64,000 nt of DNA from Cytophaga hutchinsonii ATCC 33406 (lineage in GTDB: Bacteria > Bacteroidota > Bacteroidia > Cytophagales > Cytophagaceae): NCBI RefSeq assembly GCF_000014145.1, contig NC_008255.1, positions 1,551,501 to 1,615,500 of the forward strand. The letters run 5' to 3'. The stretch's first letter is position 1, and each line of letters opens with the position of its first letter. This document shows positions 1-9,412 of this stretch, piece by piece. The notes beneath the pieces were generated by a model. That model ran no database searches and had not been told where the DNA came from. It worked only from the letters and a program-made list of their open reading frames with translations. Position numbers and translations under genes: made by a program.

Positions 1-3000
1 TCCTGTATTTTTTATAGTGAATGTATACAATGAAGTAGAAGTGTTCATCAAATTAGAACCGATATTGATCGTTGCTCCGTCATTCTCAACGATGGCAGAT
101 GTACTGGTTAAAACCTGAATAACAGATACTGGTGCCGGCGCATTCACGGTTAATGTCTGTGTAACAGCAGGAGCGGCGTTGTAAGTAGTGTTTCCAGCCT
201 GGTTTGCTGTAATTACGGCAGTACCTGCACCAACGATAGTAACCACACCAGCGGAAGTAACCGTTGCTACGGCAGGGTTGCTGCTTGTGTACGTTACGGC
301 TAAACCGGAAGAAGCCGTTGCGGTTAAGCTGAAGCTGGCATCACCAACTGTTTTAGCCGGAATTGTTCCGAATGTAATTGTCTGGTTTGTTTTAGCAGGT
401 GTATTTACCGTTAATGTCTGCGTAACAGCAGGAGTGGCGTTGTAAGTAGCGTTTCCAGCCTGGTTGGCTGTAATAACCGTAGTGCCTGCACCAACAATAG
501 TAACCACACCGGCAGCAGTAACGGTTGCTACCGCAGGGTTGCTGCTTGTGTACGTTACGGCTAAACCGGAAGAAGCCGTTGCGGTTAAGGTAAAGCTTGC
601 ATCACCAACCGTTTTAGCCGGAAGAGTTCCGAAGGTAATTGTCTGGTTTGTTTTAGCAGGTGTATTTACCGTTAATGTCTGCGTAACAGCAGGAGCGGCG
701 TTGTAAGTAGCGTTTCCAGCCTGGTTGGCTGTAATAACCGTAGTGCCTGCACCAACAATAGTAACCACACCGGCAGCAGTAACGGTTGCTACCGCAGGGT
801 TGCTGCTTGTGTACGTTACGGCTAAACCTGAAGAAGCCGTTGCGGTTAAGGTAAAGCTGGCATCACCAACCGTTTTAGCCGGAATTGTTCCGAAGGTAAT
901 TGTCTGGTTTGCTTTGCCAACGGTTAATGTCTGCGTAACAGCAGGAGCGGCGTTGTAAGTAGCGTTTCCAGCCTGGTTTGCTGTAATCACGGTAGTACCT
1001 GCACCAACGATGGTAACCACACCGGCAGCAGTAACCGTTGCTACCGCAGGGTTGCTGCTTGTGTACGTTACGGCTAAGCCGGAAGAAGCGGTAGCTGCCA
1101 ACGTAAAGTCTGCATCACCAACTATTTTAGCCGGAAGTGTTGCGAATGTAATGGTCTGGTTTGCTTTGCCAACGGTTAATGTTTGCGGTACAGCAGTTGC
1201 AGCATTGTAGTTTGCATTACCTGCCTGGTTTGCTGTAATTACGGTAGTACCTGCACCAACGATGGTAACCACACCGGCAGTAGTAACAGTTGCTACCGCA
1301 GGGTTGCTGCTTGTATAGGTAACGGCTAAGCCGGAAGAAGCTGTTGCTGCTAACGTAAAGTCTGCATCACCAACTGTTTTAGCCGGAAGTGTTGCGAATG
1401 TAATGGTCTGGTTTGCTTTGCCAACGGTTAATGTTTGCGGTACAGCAGTTGCAGCATTGTAGTTTGTATTACCTGCCTGATTTGCTGTAATCACGGTAGT
1501 GCCTGCACCAACGATTGTAACCACACCGGCAGCAGTAACCGTTGCTACGGCCGGGTTGCTGCTTGTATAGGTTACGGCTAAACCGGAAGAAGCCGTTGCG
1601 GTTAAGCTGAAGCTGGCATCACCAACTGTTTTAGCCGGAATTGTTCCGAATGTAATTGTCTGGTTTGTTTTAGCAGGTGTATTTACCGTTAATGTCTGCG
1701 TAACAGCAGGAGCAGCGTTGTAGTTTGCATTACCTGTCTGGTTTGCTGTAATCACGGTAGTACCTGCATCAACGATGGTAACCACACCGGCAGCAGTAAC
1801 CGTTGCTACCGCAGGGTTGCTGCTTGTATACGTTACGGCTAAACCGGAAGAAGCTGTTGCGGTTAAGCTGAAGCTGGCATCACCAACTGTTTTAGCCGGA
1901 AGTGTTCCGAATGTAATGGTCTGGTTTGCTTTGCCAACGGTTAATGTTTGCGGTACAGCAGTTGCAGCATTGTAGTTTGCATTTCCTGCCTGGTTTGCTG
2001 TAATTACGGTAGTACCTGCACCAACGATGGTAACCACACCGGCAGCAGTAACCGTTGCTACCGCAGGGTTGCTGCTTGTGTACGTTACGGCTAAGCCGGA
2101 AGAAGCGGTAGCTGCCAACGTAAAGTCTGCATCACCAACTATTTTAGCCGGAAGTGTTGCGAATGTAATGGTCTGGTTTGCTTTGCCAACGGTTAATGTT
2201 TGCGGTACAGCAGTTGCAGCATTGTAGTTTGTATTACCTGCCTGGTTTGCTGTAATTACGGTAGTACCTGCACCAACGATGGTAACCACACCGGCAGCAG
2301 TAACCGTTGCTACCGCAGGGTTGCTGCTTGTGTACGTTACGGCTAAGCCGGAAGAAGCGGTAGCTGCCAACGTAAAGTCTGCATCACCAACTATTTTAGC
2401 CGGAAGTGTTGCGAATGTAATGGTCTGGTTTGCTTTGCCAACGGTTAATGTTTGCGGTACAGCAGTTGCAGCATTGTAGTTTGCATTACCTGCCTGGTTT
2501 GCTGTAATTACGGTAGTACCTGCACCAACGATGGTAACCACACCGGCAGTAGTAACAGTTGCTACCGCAGGGTTGCTGCTTGTATAGGTAACGGCTAAGC
2601 CGGAAGAAGCTGTTGCTGCTAACGTAAAGTCTGCATCACCAACTGTTTTAGCCGGAAGTGTTGCGAATGTAATGGTCTGGTTTGCTTTGCCAACGGTTAA
2701 TGTTTGCGGTACAGCAGTTGCAGCATTGTAGTTTGTATTACCTGCCTGATTTGCTGTAATCACGGTAGTGCCTGCACCAACGATTGTAACCACACCGGCA
2801 GCAGTAACAGTTGCTACCGCAGGGTTGCTGCTTGTATAGGTTACGGCTAAGCCGGAAGAAGCGGTAGCTGCCAACGTGAAAGGTGCGTCTCCGTAAACTT
2901 TAGCTGGTAAGGCTCCGAAGGTAATTGTCTGTGCTGATTTACTGGCTTTGCAATTCGGGAAGGCGGCATTTACAATCGCGTATACGGGTGTTCTTGCACA

Positions 3001-5646
3001 ACCTGAACCGGATTGTATTTTTATATCGAAGATACCCGGGAAGGAGTTTGCCATGTCATCACGTGTATCATCTGTAATGTCCATTACACCGGCAGCATCC
3101 ATGGTACTGAAGTTTGCACCGGAAGCAAACCATACAATTGCGTTACCGCCATTTGGTGTTAGGGTATAATTTCCTGCACCCGGGATAGAAATTGCTGTCG
3201 GGAAATTCAACGTATAAAATGTATTGAACGGAGAGCCACTTTGTGTGCCTGTGCAAGGAACAGAAGAGGATGTGTATGTTCCGATTTTGGTACCATCTTT
3301 TGACAGATCAAATGTCGCAAATACATTATCGCTCGAACCGCAACTATATACATACGGTAATATTTTCAGCTGTGTAATAGTGAATGCTTTTGACGCGGTG
3401 AATTTCATACCCACGTTACCGCCATTTGTTCCTCCTGATAAGGGATTAGATGCGGAAGAAGGCCCGGCAGTAACGCTTACAGAACTTCCATCCTGTACAT
3501 AATAGGTTGTTGACGCCGTTACAGAAGGACTGTAGCTGGTTCCGGTTGTTAGTAATGTACCTCCCGTAGCTGCTGTATACCATTGGTAAGGACCGCCGCT
3601 GCCTGTTATGGTTAATGCCGCTGTACCTGCTGCACAAAGTGTGTCATTTCCGGCAACGGGCAGAGAAGACGTAACAATCACACTGCTGGTTGTAGACGTA
3701 CAGCCGGATGCACTTAATGTTCCCACGTAGGTGCCTGCAGAAGATACTTCTAATGTTTTAGCGGTTGCACCAACAAGCACAACATTGTTTTTCTTCCATT
3801 GGTAGGTATAACCCGTGCCTGTTGCACCGATATCTAATGTTGCGGTAGCCGGGTTACATAACTGAACTCCGGATCCAAGGCTGAATGCAGGTAATGTAGC
3901 TGTAATTATTATTTCATCCTGTGTAGACCATTTGCCTGCAGAATCAAGTACTACTACATAGGTACCTGCAGCTGTTGCCGTATATGTATTAGCTGTTGTT
4001 GAAGCAGCCTGTACAACTACATTATCTTTTTTCCATGTAAATGTTTTTTTAGTATCCGTTGCAATACCCGAATTCAGTACTATACTCCCGGTACCACACA
4101 ACGATTTGTCTGCGCCTAAATTTGGAGAAGGGTGTTGAGATACGGGTGCTAAAACAGAGTTAAGGTAAGCGAGTACACCTACCAGACAGGCATTGTAATC
4201 AATACCACCTTCTGTGTGCTGATAGTTTACAACATTGTCACTGAAAGAAGATGCGTTTCTTGAGCCGCCAACCATTAACCCAAACTGTTGATTTTTTGCT
4301 GGAATGGTCATTGTAGCTTTTACAGCATCGGATGGATTATTATCCCGCAGGTAAACATTTCTATGGTGCGGGAATTTTGGAGATTTTGTTCCGAAGCCGA
4401 CAATAAATGATTGGTTACTTGAGTTTTTTCCAAGTAAGTAATCAATGTTGTCATAAATATATTTATGGGGAGTAGCATCAGTTCCATATAATTTTTGCCA
4501 TAAGGCAACGATGAATGCAGTGTTTGCATTGTATCGGGTCGGTCCCCAGGTTGTATTACCGCCGTTAAACTGACCGTCTCCCTGTACATTGCCTAAATAA
4601 TTACTTGTTACAATCGTGTTTAAAACCCCTTTAGCACTTGTATTTCCTAATAAAGCCTGATTGTAAATGGCAATATCTCCGTTATTTGAATAATCAAATC
4701 CATACGTGTTACCAGTAATGTTTGCAGAACCGGATGCTGCTATTGTAAACGATAATGCTTCTGTTTTATAAGCAGCCGTATTGGTTGCCCAGAATAATTC
4801 GGCACACATAGAAGAGTAATCATCTCTCCAGTTGCTGTTGGCAGGATAAAAACCACCATCCGGAGAACCTATTGTACCTGGGTGTGCCTTCGCGTAATCA
4901 TAGGCATATTTTGCATGCTCCAGGCATAAGTCTGCGTACGCTGCATCGTATTGTCTATATAATCTGGACATTAAAGCTAATGTTGCTCCGCAGAAAGAAG
5001 GCATGGAAGCATCACTGGGGTTTTTATAAACAACTCTTGGTTCTCCGCCATTCCCAACAGATTCTGTCTGCATTTGTACGGCTGTTTCCCAAAGCATGTG
5101 ATCGGGCCCACCCTGACCGACCTGATAATAGAAGGTTGTAGAGTTTTTTGCACACTTAATAAAATAATCTGTAGCATGTTTTACTTCATCCAGAATGTCT
5201 GGTATGCCGTTTGGCGAGTGGCCTGTTCCTTCCCAGTTCCAGCTGTTTGCTGTTTTATATCCTTGGTAGTCATAGGCATAATAATCACCGTACCCGGTTG
5301 GGAATTCAGCATAACCTTTCAAAAGCATGTAGGCAGAATAATATTCCGTCTGACCAAATTTTACATGATCTCCACAATCAAACCAACCTCCACTCAAATC
5401 ATAACCTGCATCACCATCCTGTAAAAAGGATTTTCCTCTTAATGAAGCATTAACTCCGGAAGGAAGGTGATTGTATAATAACCAGTTATTGTCGCCTGCA
5501 CGCTGACCACCATAAAAACGGGTAGTCATCCACAACGCTTTTTTGTATTCAGCTGGGGTAAAATAAGGTGTCTGAGCACTTAAATGCGTTGAAAGGAAGA
5601 ATAAACCTGCACAGATAATGATTAAGTTCCTGATCTTTTGATTCAT
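1..5646 (-). CDS. GH9 cellulase with Ig-like repeats, partial (C-terminus beyond left edge)
   Basis: Secreted endoglucanase-type glycoside hydrolase family 9 enzyme, expected to cut beta-1,4-glucan. The frame is open from the ATG at 5646 to the window edge, giving 1,882 residues with no stop. Residues 1 to about 24 form a signal peptide ending LSAQ. The GH9 domain covers about 25-500: the WFDCGDHVKFG motif gives the probable base Asp90/Asp93, FPHHRN is the GH9 His signature, and HTEGGIDYNA gives the probable acid Glu479. Next come Ig-like domains (about 505-720) and a beta-rich domain ending FPNCK near residue 900. Eleven 84-87 residue Ig-like repeats follow (147-2931), then the start of a probable choice-of-anchor D domain. 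It is paralogous to the gene at 6122-9058 over the first ~900 residues. Whether it ends in a T9SS sorting domain cannot be seen. Confidence in GH9 is very high. Confidence 0.95.
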   Translation of the reverse strand, partial: MNQKIRNLIIICAGLFFLSTHLSAQTPYFTPAEYKKALWMTTRFYGGQRAGDNNWLLYNHLPSGVNASLRGKSFLQDGDAGYDLSGGWFDCGDHVKFGQTEYYSAYMLLKGYAEFPTGYGDYYAYDYQGYKTANSWNWEGTGHSPNGIPDILDEVKHATDYFIKCAKNSTTFYYQVGQGGPDHMLWETAVQMQTESVGNGGEPRVVYKNPSDASMPSFCGATLALMSRLYRQYDAAYADLCLEHAKYAYDYAKAHPGTIGSPDGGFYPANSNWRDDYSSMCAELFWATNTAAYKTEALSFTIAASGSANITGNTYGFDYSNNGDIAIYNQALLGNTSAKGVLNTIVTSNYLGNVQGDGQFNGGNTTWGPTRYNANTAFIVALWQKLYGTDATPHKYIYDNIDYLLGKNSSNQSFIVGFGTKSPKFPHHRNVYLRDNNPSDAVKATMTIPAKNQQFGLMVGGSRNASSFSDNVVNYQHTEGGIDYNACLVGVLAYLNSVLAPVSQHPSPNLGADKSLCGTGSIVLNSGIATDTKKTFTWKKDNVVVQAASTTANTYTATAAGTYVVVLDSAGKWSTQDEIIITATLPAFSLGSGVQLCNPATATLDIGATGTGYTYQWKKNNVVLVGATAKTLEVSSAGTYVGTLSASGCTSTTSSVIVTSSLPVAGNDTLCAAGTAALTITGSGGPYQWYTAATGGTLLTTGTSYSPSVTASTTYYVQDGSSVSVTAGPSSASNPLSGGTNGGNVGMKFTASKAFTITQLKILPYVYSCGSSDNVFATFDLSKDGTKIGTYTSSSVPCTGTQSGSPFNTFYTLNFPTAISIPGAGNYTLTPNGGNAIVWFASGANFSTMDAAGVMDITDDTRDDMANSFPGIFDIKIQSGSGCARTPVYAIVNAAFPNCKASKSAQTITFGALPAKVYGDAPFTLAATASSGLAVTYTSSNPAVATVTAAGVVTIVGAGTTVITANQAGNTNYNAATAVPQTLTVGKANQTITFATLPAKTVGDADFTLAATASSGLAVTYTSSNPAVATVTTAGVVTIVGAGTTVITANQAGNANYNAATAVPQTLTVGKANQTITFATLPAKIVGDADFTLAATASSGLAVTYTSSNPAVATVTAAGVVTIVGAGTTVITANQAGNTNYNAATAVPQTLTVGKANQTITFATLPAKIVGDADFTLAATASSGLAVTYTSSNPAVATVTAAGVVTIVGAGTTVITANQAGNANYNAATAVPQTLTVGKANQTITFGTLPAKTVGDASFSLTATASSGLAVTYTSSNPAVATVTAAGVVTIVDAGTTVITANQTGNANYNAAPAVTQTLTVNTPAKTNQTITFGTIPAKTVGDASFSLTATASSGLAVTYTSSNPAVATVTAAGVVTIVGAGTTVITANQAGNTNYNAATAVPQTLTVGKANQTITFATLPAKTVGDADFTLAATASSGLAVTYTSSNPAVATVTTAGVVTIVGAGTTVITANQAGNANYNAATAVPQTLTVGKANQTITFATLPAKIVGDADFTLAATASSGLAVTYTSSNPAVATVTAAGVVTIVGAGTTVITANQAGNATYNAAPAVTQTLTVGKANQTITFGTIPAKTVGDASFTLTATASSGLAVTYTSSNPAVATVTAAGVVTIVGAGTTVITANQAGNATYNAAPAVTQTLTVNTPAKTNQTITFGTLPAKTVGDASFTLTATASSGLAVTYTSSNPAVATVTAAGVVTIVGAGTTVITANQAGNATYNATPAVTQTLTVNTPAKTNQTITFGTIPAKTVGDASFSLTATASSGLAVTYTSSNPAVATVTSAGVVTIVGAGTAVITANQAGNTTYNAAPAVTQTLTVNAPAPVSVIQVLTSTSAIVENDGATINIGSNLMNTSTSLYTFTIKNTG
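147..2931 (-). repeat. Eleven tandem Ig-like coding repeats (252/261 bp)
   Basis: Eleven in-frame units inside the GH9 gene, each beginning QTITF and ending near NYNAA..QTLTV. The landmark GTTGCTGCTTGT (plus strand) recurs near 275, 536, 797, 1049, 1301, 1554, 1815, 2067, 2319, 2571 and 2824. Units are 84 residues, or 87 where the junction reads NTPAKTNQ instead of GKANQ. Units starting near 1010, 2027 and 2279 give identical 66-residue translations on the opposite strand. Such repeats usually act as spacers between the catalytic domain and the C-terminal anchoring region. Confidence 0.93.
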
Positions 5647-5690
5647 ACAAAATGGAGGATTGTAAATAAAGTATGCTAATTAGTTTATTA

Positions 5691-5718
5691 TTAATACGGA
5701 AAATTGCAAATAGTAACT
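5691..5718 (-). promoter_or_regulatory. Candidate promoter/leader element shared by both GH9 genes
   Basis: On the minus strand AGTTACTATTTGC lies about 60-72 bases before the ATG, followed by a CGTATTAA element. The same arrangement precedes the second GH9 gene at 9098-9126. The TAnnnTTTG core is close to the Bacteroidota -7 box (TAnnTTTG) but has one extra base, and no clear -33 TTG was found, so this is a comparative suggestion only. Confidence 0.35.
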
Positions 5719-6034
5719 TTCTAATATTATTTTAAATTTAACTAATTATTACTTTCTGAAATAGTTAAAAAATAGACTTAAGATACATTGAACAGGATTT
5801 GTTTAAGGTATTTTATAGAGGAAAAATACTATTATTTTATTCCTGAAGGCGTACATTAAAAAATGCTTTGTTTTGATTATCAGATAGTTTTAGTGATAAG
5901 TTATACTGTTTTTTGTTAACGCCACAGCTATGGTATGGATAAAAAGAAAAAATAATGTTCAAACATTTATGTTTTTTAAGGCATTATCTTACCTGCGTGT
6001 TAACATATGTTCGTAAAAAGATGATTTTCATCTT
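5719..6034. other. A/T-rich intergenic spacer between the two GH9 genes
   Basis: No convincing reading frame, RNA gene or repeat was seen. It separates the terminator of the upstream GH9 gene from the promoter region of the downstream one, so the two genes are probably transcribed separately. Confidence 0.5.
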
Positions 6035-6090
6035 ATAAAAAAAGCAGTTTTGCAGCCGTCTGATTTGATATAACGACTGCAAAACTGCTT
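6035..6090 (-). terminator. Rho-independent terminator of GH9 gene 2
   Basis: Perfect 14-bp stem AAGCAGTTTTGCAG / CTGCAAAACTGCTT (6042-6055 with 6077-6090), followed on the minus strand by a run of T. It lies 32 bases beyond the stop of the 6122-9058 gene. Confidence 0.85.
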
Positions 6091-6121
6091 GTATACGTTT
6101 GTTAATATAAACTCCTGCTTA

Positions 6122-9058
6122 TTAGTATTTAATGATATTCATCGTTTGAATGGTTAATCCATCCTGACTCATTATCACATAGTACATGCCTGGTTTTAAA
6201 TGCTGTCCAAAATTCAATTCCGTGATATTTGAGAAGGATTCAACAGCCTGGCCCAGTGCATTCATAATGGTTATATCAACTGTAGATGGACTTGTCAACC
6301 TGAATGTTTCGTTTGACGGGTTTGGATAAATGTTGTATCCTTTTGCCTGTGCAGATGTATTAATATCCGTAGTTATTTTACATGACGGATAATTGGAATT
6401 TACTACAGCGTATACAGGAGTTCTTGCACAACCAGATCCGGATAGAATTTTTATGTCGTAAATTCCAGGGAATGAATTTGGCTGATAGGTACTTGTAGGT
6501 CCTGTAACATCAATGACTCCACTAACATCCATCGTTGTATAATCGGCACCGCCACTATACCATACTAATTGATTACCCGCACTTGGTGTTAATGTATAAG
6601 AACCGGCAGCAGGAATATTTATTGCTGTAGGGAAGTTTAATGTATAAGGAGTAAAAGTTGTTCCGGATTGTGTACCTGTACAAACAACAGATGAAGAGGT
6701 GTATGAAGCAAGTTTCGTTGTTCCCTGGAAAAGATCGAAGGTAACAAATACATTTTCTCCGTTACAGCTGTACACATAAGGTAATACTTTTAACTGTGTA
6801 ATCGTAAACGCTTTTGCAGCTGTAAAGGTAATGCCGATTGAGCCTGCATTTTGAGGACCTGTGAAGCCTGTATTGCTTGGTACTGCTGTAACATTTACGG
6901 AACCGCCATCCTGTACATAATAGGTTGTAACAGGAGCAGATACGGCTGGTTTGTACGTAGTACCTGTTGTAAGTAATGTGCCGTTGGTTGCTGCAGTATA
7001 CCATTGATATGGACCGCCGCTTCCGCTGATGCTAAGGTTTGCTATTCCTGCACTGCAAAGGGTATCGTTGCCTGCATTAGGCAGAAGCGATGTAATAGTT
7101 ACACTTCCTGAAGTAGAAGGACAGCCTGTTGCGCTTAATATACCAATATACGTTCCGGATTTATGTACCACCAACGTTTTAGACGTTTCTCCCAATAACA
7201 CAACGTTATTCTTTTTCCATTGATACGTATAGCCTGTTCCTGAAGCGCCGATATCTAATGTTGCCGTTGCAGGGTTGCACAATTGTTTTGTTGCTCCAAG
7301 ATTAACTGCCGGAAGAGTAGAGGTAATAACAATTTCGTCCTGAGTAGACCAGATGCCTAGTGAGTCAAGAATACAGGTATATGTACCGGCTGAAGTTACG
7401 GTAAGTGTTTTAGCTGTTTTTGAAGCTGCCTGTACAATCGTAGTGCCGTTTTTCCAGGTATATGTTTTGATATTGTCAACGTTTACATTTGAATTTAACA
7501 CAATACTTGTTTTGCCGCATAGAGACTGGTCGGCGCCAAGGCTTGGCGTAGAGTGTGTAACGACAGGGCTGAGTACGGAATTGATGTAGGCTAATACACC
7601 AACCAGGCAAGCATTGTAATCAATACCGCCTTCTGTATGTGTATAGGTTTCAAGATTGTCATTAAAGGAACCGGCATTTCTTGTACCGCCTACCATTAAG
7701 CCAAATTGCTGATTTTTTGCAGGTATTGCCAGGCTGTTTACCGGCGTGTTTGCATCACTTAAATAAACATTTCTATGGTGTGGGTGCGCAGGAGATTTTG
7801 TTCCGAAACCAACAACAAATGATTGGTTGCTGGAGTTTTTTCCTAAAATATAATCGATGTTGTCATAAATGTATTTATTAGGAGTAGCGCTTGTACCATA
7901 TAGTTTTTGCCATAAAGCCACAATGAAAGCGGTGTTGGCATTATAACGCAGCGGCCCCCAGCTGGTATTGCCATCATTAAACTGACCATCACTTCGGGTA
8001 TTATTTAAATAAAAAGAATTTACAATTGAATTTAGTACATCTTTTGCATATGTATTGCCTAGTAATGCCTGGTTATAAATTGCAATATCACCATTGTTTG
8101 AATAATCAAACCCGTAATTTTTTCCATAAATGTCAGCTCCTTGGCCCGGAGCGGTACTTATTGAAAAGCTTAGCGCTTCTGTTTTATAGGAGGCGGTGTT
8201 TGTAGCCCAGAATAATTCTGCACACATTGTTGAATAATCATCCTTGTAATTATCGTTTGCAGCATAAAAGCTTCCATCAGGTGAACCAACAGTGGAAGTT
8301 TTTGTTTTTGCATAGTCATAAGCATATTTTGCATGCACAAGACATAAATCGGCATAAGCGGCATCATATGGTCTGTATAAACGCGACATTAATGCTAAGG
8401 TAGCACCGCAAAAAGAAGGCATGGAAGCATCGTTCGGGTTTTTATAGGTAGCACGTGTCTGTCCGCCGTTTGCAACAGATAACGTCTGCATTTTTACTGC
8501 TGTTACCCATTGTTTGTGATCCGGATCACCCTGGCCAACCTGGTAATAAAAAGTTGTTGCATCTTTGGCGCATTTGATGAAAAAATCGGTTGCATGTTTG
8601 ACTTCATCTAAAATGTCCGGAATCCCATTAGGTGCGTGTCCTGTTCCTTCAAAAGACCAGCTGCCGGATGTTTTATATCCTTGATAGTCGTATGCATAAT
8701 AGTCACCATAACCAGCCGGAAATTCTGCATATCCTTTTAACAACATGTAAGCTGAATAGAATTCTGTTTGCCCGAATTTTACGTGATCACCGCAATCATG
8801 CCATCCGCCGGAAAGATCGTAGGTGCCGTCTTTATCTGCTATAAATGCTTTACCTCTCAACGAAGCATCCACACCTGATGGTAAATGGTTATATAATAGC
8901 CAGTTATTATCGCCGGAACGTTGACCGCCGTAAAAACGTGTAGTCATCCAGAGTGCTTTTTTATACTCTGTACTGGTAAAGTAAGGGGTTTGACTGAATA
9001 ATTGATGGGTAAATACGATTAAGTAAGCAAAAAGCAGGAGACTGGTTTTTTTAATCAT
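6122..9058 (-). CDS. GH9 cellulase with Ig-like domains and T9SS sorting domain
   Basis: Secreted family 9 glycoside hydrolase of 978 residues, predicted to cleave beta-1,4-glucan outside the cell. Residues 1 to about 23 are a signal peptide (ends FSQ). The GH9 domain is about 24-495: WHDCGDHVKFG supplies Asp88/Asp91 (probable base), HPHHR starts at His425 (family signature) and HTEGG supplies Glu476 (probable acid). Two or three Ig-like domains follow, then a beta-rich domain with the CARTPVY motif. The last ~70 residues begin YNIYPNPSNETF and end MNIIKY, the type A sorting domain read by the type IX secretion system. Its first ~900 residues are closely paralogous to the gene at 1-5646, but it lacks the eleven-repeat array. 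It has its own terminator. Function is inferred from family; substrate preference cannot be read from sequence. Confidence 0.96.
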   Translation of the reverse strand: MIKKTSLLLFAYLIVFTHQLFSQTPYFTSTEYKKALWMTTRFYGGQRSGDNNWLLYNHLPSGVDASLRGKAFIADKDGTYDLSGGWHDCGDHVKFGQTEFYSAYMLLKGYAEFPAGYGDYYAYDYQGYKTSGSWSFEGTGHAPNGIPDILDEVKHATDFFIKCAKDATTFYYQVGQGDPDHKQWVTAVKMQTLSVANGGQTRATYKNPNDASMPSFCGATLALMSRLYRPYDAAYADLCLVHAKYAYDYAKTKTSTVGSPDGSFYAANDNYKDDYSTMCAELFWATNTASYKTEALSFSISTAPGQGADIYGKNYGFDYSNNGDIAIYNQALLGNTYAKDVLNSIVNSFYLNNTRSDGQFNDGNTSWGPLRYNANTAFIVALWQKLYGTSATPNKYIYDNIDYILGKNSSNQSFVVGFGTKSPAHPHHRNVYLSDANTPVNSLAIPAKNQQFGLMVGGTRNAGSFNDNLETYTHTEGGIDYNACLVGVLAYINSVLSPVVTHSTPSLGADQSLCGKTSIVLNSNVNVDNIKTYTWKNGTTIVQAASKTAKTLTVTSAGTYTCILDSLGIWSTQDEIVITSTLPAVNLGATKQLCNPATATLDIGASGTGYTYQWKKNNVVLLGETSKTLVVHKSGTYIGILSATGCPSTSGSVTITSLLPNAGNDTLCSAGIANLSISGSGGPYQWYTAATNGTLLTTGTTYKPAVSAPVTTYYVQDGGSVNVTAVPSNTGFTGPQNAGSIGITFTAAKAFTITQLKVLPYVYSCNGENVFVTFDLFQGTTKLASYTSSSVVCTGTQSGTTFTPYTLNFPTAINIPAAGSYTLTPSAGNQLVWYSGGADYTTMDVSGVIDVTGPTSTYQPNSFPGIYDIKILSGSGCARTPVYAVVNSNYPSCKITTDINTSAQAKGYNIYPNPSNETFRLTSPSTVDITIMNALGQAVESFSNITELNFGQHLKPGMYYVIMSQDGLTIQTMNIIKY

Positions 9059-9097
9059 GATAGAAATGGTACTTTTTATGTAAACGTTATTTGTTAT

Positions 9098-9126
9098 TTA
9101 ATACGCAATAAGGAGCAATTGTAACT
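9098..9126 (-). promoter_or_regulatory. Candidate promoter/leader element, GH9 gene 2
   Basis: Minus-strand AGTTACAATTGC followed by a CGTATTAA element, 40-68 bases before the ATG. It matches the arrangement upstream of the other GH9 gene. TACAATTG is one mismatch from the Bacteroidota -7 box TAnnTTTG. The rest of the gap 9059-9412 is A/T-rich with nothing else recognised. Confidence 0.35.
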
Positions 9127-9412
9127 ATTTAATTTAAAATTAAATTTAAATAATTTGCCTTCAATAATCGGATAAACTGTCAGGTTTTCTATACATTTTA
9201 CAACCTTGTCAATTTTGCATTATATTCCTTTTAAATATAGAATTATCAGGATAATGCACTTTTTTGTATGGAATCAATTATCAGAAGATAAGTCTCCCAA
9301 AAAATATACGTAAAATTACGATAGTATTCTTACATTAGTAAAATAATACAATTTTTAGCATCTATATTTAGACATAGTTAAATAATATGTATTTCACTAA
9401 ATTGTATTGATT

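Noticed and set aside
188-2479. Plus-strand open frames of 66-85 codons in the repeat region
   Set aside because: They are antisense to the GH9 Ig-like repeats and recur at repeat spacing; the minus frame is open over the whole region and carries recognisable domains.
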